Of a stretch of DNA of 64,000 bases, positions 57,269 through 64,000 are shown one piece after another; position 1 is the first letter of the stretch; each line of letters opens with the position of its first letter. A program made the translations under genes and the position numbers. Where the stretch lies: positions 48,417 through 112,416 of the forward strand of contig NZ_JAERTZ010000028.1 of the NCBI RefSeq assembly GCF_016746085.1, read 5' to 3'. The notes beneath the pieces were generated by a model. It saw only the letters and a program-made list of their open reading frames with translations, ran no database searches and was not told the origin of the DNA. The DNA comes from Zobellella iuensis (GTDB lineage Bacteria > Pseudomonadota > Gammaproteobacteria > Enterobacterales > Aeromonadaceae).

Positions 57269-57397
57269 TGTAAATTTCCCCTCCGCCACCGACCTTGCGC
57301 GGAGTGGCATCCGTCTTGCTAAACAAGCTGCGAATGGGATAGGGTATCGTCGAGCCCCGGTGGTATCCTGTTCAGGGAACGAATGATAAGGGAGATT

Positions 57398-58417
57398 ATG
57401 GGCCAGTATTTTCTGCGTCGGCTACTGTTGCTGATCCCCACCTTTCTGGGCATCACCCTGGTGGTGTTTGCCATTACCCGCTTCGTGCCGGGCGGCCCGG
57501 TGGAACGGATGTTGATGGAAAGCCAGCTGGCGGGCAGCGAATTCAGCCAGAGCACCAGGGGCAGCCAGGTGCTGTCGTCCGAGCAGATCGATGAGCTCAA
57601 GGCCTTTTACGGCCTGGACCAACCGATGATGACCGCTTACTGGGACTGGCTCAACAAGCTGGTACGGCTGGATCTGGGGGAGTCGACCCGCTACTACCTG
57701 CCGGTGTGGGAGTTGATCAAGGAACGATTGCCGGTCTCCGCCTTCTTCGGTATCAGTACCTTCCTGCTCAGTTACCTGGTTTCCATTCCGCTCGGCATCC
57801 TCAAGGCGCTGAAACACAATAGCCGATTCGACAGCATCAGTTCCATGCTGATCTACGCCGGCTATGCCTTGCCGGCCTATGTGGTGGGCATCTTCCTGCT
57901 TACCGTGTTCGCCTTCCAGCTCGGCTGGTTTCCCATGGGCGGTTTTGTGGGGGATGATTTTTACTATCTGGACGGTTTCTGGCCCAAGGCGCTCAACCTG
58001 TTCCACCATGCCCTGCTGCCGCTCATTGCCTATGCCATCGGCGACTTCGCGGTGCTGACCATGACCATGAAGAACAGCCTGATGGAAAACCTGTCCGCCG
58101 ACTATGTGCGCACCGCCGTGGCCAAGGGGATGCCCTTTCGCAAGGCGGTGACCGGCCACGCCCTGCGCAACAGCCTGATCCCCATCGCCAGCCATTTCGG
58201 CAACGTGATTTCGGTGTTCTTCGCCGGCTCCTTCCTTATCGAGGTGATTTTCAACATCGACGGCCTGGGCCTGCTCGGCTACGAGGCGGTGGTGGAGCGG
58301 GACTATCCGGTGGTGATGGGCATACTGGCCATCACCTCGCTGTTGATGCTGGTGGGCAATATACTGTCGGATATCTGTGTGGCGCTGGTGGACCCCAGGG
58401 TGCGTTTCGATGGCTAG
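57398..58417 (+). CDS. yejB: Peptide ABC transporter permease (YejB type)
   Basis: A 339-residue permease of the oligopeptide/microcin C importer class. MGQYFLRRLLLLIPTFLGI is the usual N-terminus; FYGLDQP, SIPLGILKALKHNSRFD, the EAA loop around DYVRTAVAKGMPFRKAVTGHALRNSLIP (about 240-265) and DGLGLLGYEAVVERDYPVVMG follow, with DPRVRFDG at the end. About six membrane segments. I use the ATG at 57398 because the homologous protein starts MGAYLIRR; an earlier ATG at 57383 also has AGGGA. It opens a five-gene operon divergent from metNIQ and overlaps the next gene by 8 bp. Confidence 0.9.
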   Translation: MGQYFLRRLLLLIPTFLGITLVVFAITRFVPGGPVERMLMESQLAGSEFSQSTRGSQVLSSEQIDELKAFYGLDQPMMTAYWDWLNKLVRLDLGESTRYYLPVWELIKERLPVSAFFGISTFLLSYLVSIPLGILKALKHNSRFDSISSMLIYAGYALPAYVVGIFLLTVFAFQLGWFPMGGFVGDDFYYLDGFWPKALNLFHHALLPLIAYAIGDFAVLTMTMKNSLMENLSADYVRTAVAKGMPFRKAVTGHALRNSLIPIASHFGNVISVFFAGSFLIEVIFNIDGLGLLGYEAVVERDYPVVMGILAITSLLMLVGNILSDICVALVDPRVRFDG

Positions 58418-59456
58418 ACTCTTCTCCGAGCTGACTCGCAAGAAACTGCGGCGTTTTCGCAGCATTCGCCGCGGTTATTACGCCTTCTGCCTGTTCATGC
58501 TGATGGTACTGCTGGCGCTCTGTGCCGAACTGTGGGCCAGTAACAGGGCGCTGCTGGTCAAGTATGAAGGCCGGCTCTATTTTCCCACCTACGGCGCCGT
58601 GATCCCCGGCGATGCCTTCGGACTCGGTTACCGGTACGAGACCGATTACCGGGAACTGAAACAAGTGCTGGCGGAGCAGCCCGGCAACTGGGTGTTGCTG
58701 CCGCCGGTGCCCTGGAGTCCCTATGAGCAGGACTACAGCGCCGGCAGTTTCCCGCCCAATGCCCCCAGCCTGGAGAGCCGGCACTTCCTCGGCACCGACA
58801 GCTCGGGAAGGGACATACTGGCGCGGCTGGTGTACGGCTTTCGCACCGCCGTGGGCTTCGCCTTTATCGCCCTCACCGCCAGCTATGCCATAGGTGTGAT
58901 GCTGGGCTGCCTGATGGGGTTTGTGGGCGGCAAGTTCGACCTTTTCTTCCAGCGTTTTATCGAGATCTGGTCCCAGGTGCCCTTTCTCTACGTGATCATG
59001 ATACTGGTGTCCCTGACCCACCCCAATTTTATGCTGTTTGTAGGCATCAATGTGCTGTTCGGCTGGATGGGCATCACCTGGTACATGCGCACCCTCACCT
59101 ACAAGGAGAAGGTGCGGGATTATATCTTGGCGGCCAGGGCCCAGGGGGCCGGCCTGTGGCGTATCATCGGGCACCATATCCTGCCCAACACCCTGGTGAT
59201 GGTGGTCACCCTGGCGCCTTTTACCGTGGTGGCCAATATTTCCTTGCTGACGGCGCTCGACTATCTCGGCTTCGGCCTGGCGCCGCCCACCCCCAGTTGG
59301 GGGGAGTTGCTGCGTCAGGGGGTCAACAACCTGGATGCGCCCTGGATTGTGGCCTCGGTGGTGACGGCGGTGTCCCTGGTATTGATTACCGTGTCCTTTA
59401 TCGGTGAGGCGATTCGTGAAGCCTTCGACCCCAAACATTTTTCCCGTTATGAATAG
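58410..59456 (+). CDS. yejE: Peptide ABC transporter permease (YejE type)
   Basis: A 348-residue second permease. Unlike DppC it has the long periplasmic insertion after the first membrane segment that marks YejE: residues about 55-130 with YEGRLYFPTYGAVIPGDAFG, PPVPWSPYEQD and FLGTDSSGRDILARLVYGFR. The EAA loop lies at ILAARAQGAGLWRIIGHHILPN, and DYLGFGLAPPTPSWGELLRQG is conserved. It pairs with the YejB-like permease, and its ATG lies inside the end of that gene. The binding protein follows after 12 bp. Confidence 0.9.
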   Translation: MARLFSELTRKKLRRFRSIRRGYYAFCLFMLMVLLALCAELWASNRALLVKYEGRLYFPTYGAVIPGDAFGLGYRYETDYRELKQVLAEQPGNWVLLPPVPWSPYEQDYSAGSFPPNAPSLESRHFLGTDSSGRDILARLVYGFRTAVGFAFIALTASYAIGVMLGCLMGFVGGKFDLFFQRFIEIWSQVPFLYVIMILVSLTHPNFMLFVGINVLFGWMGITWYMRTLTYKEKVRDYILAARAQGAGLWRIIGHHILPNTLVMVVTLAPFTVVANISLLTALDYLGFGLAPPTPSWGELLRQGVNNLDAPWIVASVVTAVSLVLITVSFIGEAIREAFDPKHFSRYE

Positions 59457-59468
59457 GCAGGGAACGTG

Positions 59469-61268
59469 ATGAAAAAACTGACTTCGATACTGACCCTCTG
59501 CTGGCTGGCCTTCGGCCTTTCGGCCGCCGAACTGCCCGCCGATCTGGAGTGGGAGACCAACGACACGGATCCCATCTTCGCCTCGCCCGAGGCCAGGCGG
59601 GGCGGCGAGTTCAACATGATGATGCTGAGCTTCCCGCTCACCTTCCGCACCGTGGGGCCGGACTCCAACACCGCCTTCCGTTCTTTTATCCTGGAAAATC
59701 AGCTCGGGCTCTACGGCCTGCACCCGGAAACCGAGAACCCCATTCCGGCCCTGGCCACCCACTGGGCCTTCGGCGACGACGACAGGACCATGTACTTCCG
59801 GCTCAACCCCGCAGCCCGCTGGTCCGACGGGGTGCCGGTTACCGCCGACGACTTCCTGTTCGCCCTGGAATTCATGCGCTCCGAGGTGATCCGTGCGCCC
59901 TGGTACAACAACTACTACACGGAAGAGATAGTCGACATCACCAAGTACGACGACCATACCCTCTCGGTGACCGCCGGCAGTCCCAAGAGCCGGCGCGAGC
60001 TGCTCAATACCGTCGGCCTCACCCCCCAGCCCAGGCATTTCTATGAGCTGAGCGAGGACTGGGTGCGCCGCTACAACTGGGAAGTGGTGCCGGTGACCGG
60101 CGCCTACGTAGTAAGCGACGTGCGGCGGGGCCGCGCCATCACCTTCAAACGGCGGGACGACTGGTGGGGCAACGGTCTGCGCTACTACCGGCACCGTTTC
60201 AACGTGGACGAGATCCGCCTGACCGTGGTGCGGGATCTGAACATCGCCTACCGCCACTTCCTGCGGGGCGACGTGGACACCTTCGGCCTGATCCTGCCCG
60301 AGTGGTGGCACGACAAGACCGACACCCCCGAGTATCGCAACGGGCTGATCAACCGCATCTGGTTCTACAACGATATCCAGCAGGGACCCCAGGGGCTGCA
60401 CCTCAACACCGCCCATCCGCGGCTGCGGGACGTCCGGGTACGGGAAGGCATCGCCCATGCCATCAACATGCAGCGCATGCTGGATACCATACTGCGCGGC
60501 GATTACGAGCGCATGCACAGTTTCGGTACCGGCTATGGCGACTTCACCGACACCGATATCAAGGCCCGGGAATTCGACATCGAGCGGGCACGGGCCCTGT
60601 TCGCCGAAGCCGGCTACGATCGCCAGGGGCCCGGTGGCATACTGATGAACGCCGCCAATGATCGCCTCAGCCTGGCGGTGACCTACACCACCCAGGAGCA
60701 CACCGCCCGACTGGCGATACTACGGGAGGAGGCGCGCAAGGCGGGGCTGGACCTACAGCTCAACCTGGTGGACGGTGCTACCGGCTTCAAGGCCATGCTG
60801 GAGAAAAACCATGAGGCGGCCTGGCTGGGCTGGGGCGGCGGCGGCCTCTATCCCCAGTACTGGGAGTTCTTCCATTCGGCCAACGCCGACAAGCCCCAGA
60901 CCAATAACCTGTTCAATATCAGTGATGAGCAGCTGGACATTCTGATAGAGGAATACCGGATCACCATGGATCTGGACGCCAAGGCGGCCATTTCCCGCCG
61001 GATCCAGCAGCGGGTCCACGATCTGGCCATCTTCATTCCTGGCTACCAGGTGCCCTATACCCGGGAAGCCTACTGGCGCTATGTGAAGCTGCCCGAGGCC
61101 AAGGGCACGGCCCAGTCGCCTTCCCTGTTCTGGCCCATGGAAGGCGCTCCCCACAGCACCGGCGGCCTGTTCTGGATCGATCAGGAACTGAAGGCCGAGC
61201 TCAAGGCCGGCGGTAAAACCTACGAGCCGGTGCTGGAGGTGGTGGAAACCTGGCGGCGGAAACCCTGA
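59469..61268 (+). CDS. yejA: Peptide ABC transporter substrate-binding protein (YejA type)
   Basis: A 599-residue periplasmic binding protein of the DppA/OppA class (SBP_bac_5). Signal peptide [19 protein letters not shown], cleavage before AELPAD. The body shows [75 protein letters not shown] and YDRQGPGG, as in YejA-type microcin C/peptide proteins. A GTG precedes the ATG by one codon; AGGGA is 6 nt from the ATG. It comes third in the operon, after both permeases, whereas E. coli has yejA first. Stop and next start overlap (TGATG). Confidence 0.88.
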   Translation: MKKLTSILTLCWLAFGLSAAELPADLEWETNDTDPIFASPEARRGGEFNMMMLSFPLTFRTVGPDSNTAFRSFILENQLGLYGLHPETENPIPALATHWAFGDDDRTMYFRLNPAARWSDGVPVTADDFLFALEFMRSEVIRAPWYNNYYTEEIVDITKYDDHTLSVTAGSPKSRRELLNTVGLTPQPRHFYELSEDWVRRYNWEVVPVTGAYVVSDVRRGRAITFKRRDDWWGNGLRYYRHRFNVDEIRLTVVRDLNIAYRHFLRGDVDTFGLILPEWWHDKTDTPEYRNGLINRIWFYNDIQQGPQGLHLNTAHPRLRDVRVREGIAHAINMQRMLDTILRGDYERMHSFGTGYGDFTDTDIKAREFDIERARALFAEAGYDRQGPGGILMNAANDRLSLAVTYTTQEHTARLAILREEARKAGLDLQLNLVDGATGFKAMLEKNHEAAWLGWGGGGLYPQYWEFFHSANADKPQTNNLFNISDEQLDILIEEYRITMDLDAKAAISRRIQQRVHDLAIFIPGYQVPYTREAYWRYVKLPEAKGTAQSPSLFWPMEGAPHSTGGLFWIDQELKAELKAGGKTYEPVLEVVETWRRKP

Positions 61269-62245
61269 TGGCGCCCCTGCTCAAGGTCGACAATCTGGCG
61301 GTGAGCTTCACCACCGAAGCCGGCAGCTTCCGGGTGGTGGACGACGTGAGTTTCTCGGTGTTTGCGGGCCAGACCCTGGGGCTGGTGGGGGAGTCCGGCT
61401 GCGGCAAGAGCGTAACCGCGCTGAGCCTGCTGGGGCTGCTGCCCAGACCGGCCGGCCGGGTGGTTGGCGGGCGGGCCCTGTTCCAGGGGCAGGATCTGCT
61501 GGCGCTGTCGCCCGAGCAGCGCTACCGCATCCGCGGCAACAAAATAGCCATGATCTTCCAGGAGCCGATGACGGCGCTCAATCCGGTGCACAGCGTCGGC
61601 CGCCAGTTGATGGAGGTCTACGAGCTGCACCGGCCCGAACTCGGCAAGCGGGAGCGCAGGGCCCTGGCGGCGGAGATGCTGCGCCGGGTGGGCATACCCG
61701 AGCCCGAGGCCCGGCTCGGATCCTACCCCCACCAGTTGTCCGGCGGCATGCGCCAGCGGGTGATGATCGCCATGGCCCTGGCCTGCGAGCCTGACCTGTT
61801 GATCTGCGACGAGCCCAGTACGGCCCTGGATGTGACCATACAGGCGCAGATCCTGCACCTGATCCGGGAGCTGCAGCAAAAGACCGGTATGGCGGTGATC
61901 TTTATCACCCATGACCTGGGGGTGGTCGCCCAGGTATGCGACCAGGTGCTGGTGATGTATGCCGGCCGCAGCGCCGAGCAGGCCGGGGTGTTCGATATCT
62001 TCGAGCGTCCCCTGCATCCCTATACCCAGGGCCTGTTGTCCGCGATCCCCCGGCTGGACCGGAGCAGCAAGACGCTCCTGCCGACCATCAAGGGTCAGGT
62101 GCCTTCCATCGAAGAGCAGGTCGCCGGCTGCCGTTTCGCCAACCGTTGCCCCCATGCCACCGAGCGCTGTCGGCGGCAGCCGGATGCGGAACTGGCGGTG
62201 GTGGGGCACAGTGTCTGGTGCCATCACTGGCGGGAGTGGGGCTGA
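61268..62245 (+). CDS. Peptide ABC transporter ATPase (DppD/YejF N-half type)
   Basis: A 325-residue ATPase. Walker [20 protein letters not shown] (about residue 41), Q-loop [15 protein letters not shown], signature [22 protein letters not shown] and Walker [14 protein letters not shown], then the switch [15 protein letters not shown]. The C-terminus has the oligopeptide-ABC extension with cysteines ([16 protein letters not shown]) that in DppD-like proteins can bind an Fe-S cluster. It corresponds to the first half of E. coli YejF, which is a single fused protein. It overlaps both neighbours by one base. Confidence 0.9.
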   Translation: MAPLLKVDNLAVSFTTEAGSFRVVDDVSFSVFAGQTLGLVGESGCGKSVTALSLLGLLPRPAGRVVGGRALFQGQDLLALSPEQRYRIRGNKIAMIFQEPMTALNPVHSVGRQLMEVYELHRPELGKRERRALAAEMLRRVGIPEPEARLGSYPHQLSGGMRQRVMIAMALACEPDLLICDEPSTALDVTIQAQILHLIRELQQKTGMAVIFITHDLGVVAQVCDQVLVMYAGRSAEQAGVFDIFERPLHPYTQGLLSAIPRLDRSSKTLLPTIKGQVPSIEEQVAGCRFANRCPHATERCRRQPDAELAVVGHSVWCHHWREWG

Positions 62246-63273
62246 TGAGCGTGTTGCTGAAAGTGGAAGAGTTGAAACAGCATTTTACCCTGGGCGGTGG
62301 CCTGCTGCGTCGGGGCAAGACTCTCTATGCGGTCGATGGGGTCAGCTTCGAGCTGGAAGCGGGCAAGACCCTGGGGCTGGTGGGCGAGTCCGGTTGCGGT
62401 AAATCGACCCTGGCTCGGGCCGTGCTGAAACTGCACGACCCCACTGCGGGCCGGATCCTGTTCGATGGGGAAGAGATCACCGGCTATACGAAGAGGCAGA
62501 TGCGTCCCCTGCGACGGCAGATGCAACTGGTATTCCAGGATCCCCAGGAATCCCTCAACGCCCGCCACACCATAGCCACCATACTGCAGGAGCCCTTCGT
62601 CATCCACGGCCTGGGTTCGGCGCGGGAGCGGCGGCAATGGGCGGCGGAGCTACTGGAACGGGTGGGGTTGCCGGCGTCGGCGCTGGAGCGCTATCCCCAC
62701 GAATTTTCCGGCGGCCAGCGCCAGCGCATCGGCATCGCCCGGGCCATGGCGCTCAAACCCCGGCTGCTGGTGTGCGACGAGGCGGTGTCCGCCCTGGATG
62801 TGTCGGTACAGTCGCAAATCCTCAACCTATTGCTGTCGCTGCAGCAGGAGCATGGTCTGGCCATGCTGTTCATCGCCCATGATCTGTCGGTGGTGAAGCA
62901 TCTCTCGGACAAGATAGCGGTGATGTACCTGGGGCGCATTGTCGAACTGGCGGAGTCGGAAACCCTGTACCGTACGCCTTTGCATCCCTACACCCGGGCG
63001 TTGCTGGCGGCCATTCCCGAGCCGGATCCCCGCAAGCGCAAGGCGCCGCTGATGCTGAGCGGCGAGTTACCGTCGCCGGCCAGTCCGCCGTCCGGCTGCC
63101 ATTTTCGCACCCGCTGCCCTTACGCCGGCGAACGTTGCGCCCGGGAAGTGCCGATGCTGGAAGGGAAGGCTCATCAGGTGGCCTGCCATTTTTATCGGGA
63201 GATCGCCGCCGGACAACGCCTGCCTGACAAGGGGCAAGGCTGTGATACTATGCAGGCAGTAACGGCATCTTGA
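62245..63273 (+). CDS. Peptide ABC transporter ATPase (DppF/YejF C-half type)
   Basis: A 342-residue ATPase, partner of the one upstream. Walker [19 protein letters not shown] (about residue 46), Q-loop [15 protein letters not shown], signature [22 protein letters not shown], Walker [16 protein letters not shown] and [14 protein letters not shown]. The C-terminal cysteine extension [14 protein letters not shown] is present. It corresponds to the second half of YejF. A short tail of about 25 residues after FYREIAAG is not typical. gmhB begins 15 bp downstream, so transcription may continue into it. Confidence 0.9.
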   Translation: MSVLLKVEELKQHFTLGGGLLRRGKTLYAVDGVSFELEAGKTLGLVGESGCGKSTLARAVLKLHDPTAGRILFDGEEITGYTKRQMRPLRRQMQLVFQDPQESLNARHTIATILQEPFVIHGLGSARERRQWAAELLERVGLPASALERYPHEFSGGQRQRIGIARAMALKPRLLVCDEAVSALDVSVQSQILNLLLSLQQEHGLAMLFIAHDLSVVKHLSDKIAVMYLGRIVELAESETLYRTPLHPYTRALLAAIPEPDPRKRKAPLMLSGELPSPASPPSGCHFRTRCPYAGERCAREVPMLEGKAHQVACHFYREIAAGQRLPDKGQGCDTMQAVTAS

Positions 63274-63288
63274 ATACAGGAACCCCCA

Positions 63289-63846
63289 GTGGCTAAAGCG
63301 GCAATTTTTCTCGACCGGGACGGCGTCATCAACAAGGACACCGGCTATGTCTCCCATTCCGACGATTTCATCTTTATCGATGGCGTTATCGATGCGCTCA
63401 GGCTGCTCAAGCAGAAGGGCTATCTGCTGGTGGTGGTGACCAACCAGTCGGGCATCGCCCGGGGCCTCTTCACCGAAGACGATTTCATGCGCCTGACCGA
63501 ATGGATGGACTGGTCCCTGGCGGACAGGGACGTGGATCTGGACGGTATCTACTTCTGCCCGCATCACCCTACCGAAGGAGAAGGCGCCGAGACCAAAGTG
63601 TGTGATTGCCGCAAGCCGGCGCCGGGTATGCTGTTGGAAGCGGCCAGGGAGCTGAACATCGACTTGGGCGCTTCCTATATGGTCGGCGACAAGGTGTCGG
63701 ACCTGAAGGCTGCCGAGGCGGCGGGCTTGGGTCACAAGATACTGGTACGCACCGGCAAGGCGATCACCGCCGAGGGCGAAGCCATGGCCGAGGTCGTCTA
63801 TCCCTCATTGGTGGAGTTCGCGCAAAAAGCCCCCAAATTGGTGTAA
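63289..63846 (+). CDS. gmhB: D-glycero-beta-D-manno-heptose-1,7-bisphosphate 7-phosphatase
   Basis: A 185-residue HAD-family phosphatase of LPS inner-core heptose synthesis. The nucleophile motif is FLDRDGVIN with D9 and D11; [11 protein letters not shown] is the second HAD motif, the zinc-binding loop is CPHHPTEG...[10 protein letters not shown], and [12 protein letters not shown] carries the last acidic pair. Translation starts at a GTG with AGGA 7 nt upstream; no ATG fits the conserved N-terminus. In E. coli gmhB lies between metN and an rRNA operon, and here the same neighbours are found, with the yej operon placed in between. Confidence 0.94.
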   Translation: MAKAAIFLDRDGVINKDTGYVSHSDDFIFIDGVIDALRLLKQKGYLLVVVTNQSGIARGLFTEDDFMRLTEWMDWSLADRDVDLDGIYFCPHHPTEGEGAETKVCDCRKPAPGMLLEAARELNIDLGASYMVGDKVSDLKAAEAAGLGHKILVRTGKAITAEGEAMAEVVYPSLVEFAQKAPKLV

Positions 63847-63884
63847 ATGACAGCGATTGGTTTATTAACTAACCGGTTGGATGT

Positions 63885-64000
63885 TTTCTTTAAAAAAAGC
63901 CCTTGCGCAAAAAACGCGGCTGCCTATAATGCGCATCCACTGACACGGCGCAACCCGCCGGGTCGCAAGCGGCAAAGAAACTTCGGTTTTAACGCTTGAC
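63885..64000 (+). promoter_or_regulatory. rRNA operon promoter region (P1, and start of P2)
   Basis: TTGCGC (63903-63908), 16 bp and TATAAT (63925-63930) are followed by a GC-rich discriminator (GCGC), the stringent-control mark of rRNA P1 promoters. An A/T-rich UP-like stretch (TTCTTTAAAAAAAG) lies just upstream. The window ends in CGCTTGAC, a probable -35 start (TTGAC, 63996-64000) of a second promoter. The gmhB-rrn adjacency known from E. coli supports this; the 16S gene itself is outside. Confidence 0.75.

Noticed and set aside
58332..60701. 789-codon antisense frame over yejE and yejA
   Set aside because: Covers parts of two certain genes; composition of a GC-bias artefact.

Overview
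The window is 64 kb of core chromosome from a high-G+C gammaproteobacterium. Almost every gene is recognisable and has a close Escherichia coli homologue. ArcB, RfaH, ErpA, the hpt-yadGH-panD...mrcB block and metNIQ-gmhB-rrn all point to Gammaproteobacteria. High G+C, a TIGR03899-type gene and a mixture of enteric and pseudomonad-like gene orders suggest the Aeromonadales/Oceanimonas-Zobellella area; this is an inference, since no 16S gene is inside the window. Coding density is high. I see no prophage, transposase, CRISPR array or tRNA gene.

Layout. 1-5.3 kb: 3' end of rpoB, then rpoC and its terminator. 5.3-6.6 kb: an enoyl-CoA hydratase-like gene and a PCu(A)C copper chaperone. 6.6-12.9 kb: sulfate assimilation (cysJIH, a CBS-domain gene, cysG). 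12.9-15.2 kb: TIGR03899 family, a 29-residue membrane ORF, ytfJ, ppa. 15.4-18 kb: mpl, ubiX, hpt. 18-19.7 kb: ABC exporter yadGH. 19.9-25.5 kb: leftward panD, panC-panB-folK-pcnB (pantothenate, folate, RNA polyadenylation), gluQ and dksA. 25.7-31.8 kb: sfsA, thpR, hrpB, mrcB. 31.9-39.1 kb: a VOC protein, hemL, a DUF6776-like gene, erpA-glutaredoxin-HIT, uspA, mepM, tyrS. 39.2-42.4 kb: yadS, btuF, a CbiB/CobD-like gene and mtnN. 42.5-48.4 kb: gltBD. 48.4-49.0 kb: an AT-rich 606-bp intergenic region, the only stretch over 300 bp without a gene. 49-54.5 kb: arcB-dgt, a LysM plus intimin-like beta-barrel gene, rfaH. 54.6-57.2 kb: metNIQ. 57.4-63.3 kb: a yej-type peptide ABC transporter operon. 63.3-64 kb: gmhB and the promoter region of an rRNA operon that starts beyond the edge.

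How genes work together. cysJIH reduces PAPS and sulfite, and cysG makes the siroheme that CysI needs; both transcription units carry the same AT-rich dyad upstream, so they are probably co-regulated. panBCD supplies pantothenate. btuF, the CbiB-like protein and mtnN form a corrinoid uptake/SAM-salvage neighbourhood. metNIQ imports methionine, and its promoter has two MetJ-like boxes in the -35/-10 spacer. erpA has an IscR-like operator over its promoter.

The most noteworthy reading is that pcnB very probably begins at an ATT codon, matching the AUU start known for E. coli pcnB; ATG-based gene calls would miss its conserved N-terminus. Other points are the passenger-less LysM/inverse-autotransporter gene beside rfaH, a heptanucleotide repeat array, a structured panD-panC intergenic element, and several palindromic operators. 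I did not find a clearly new multi-gene system.
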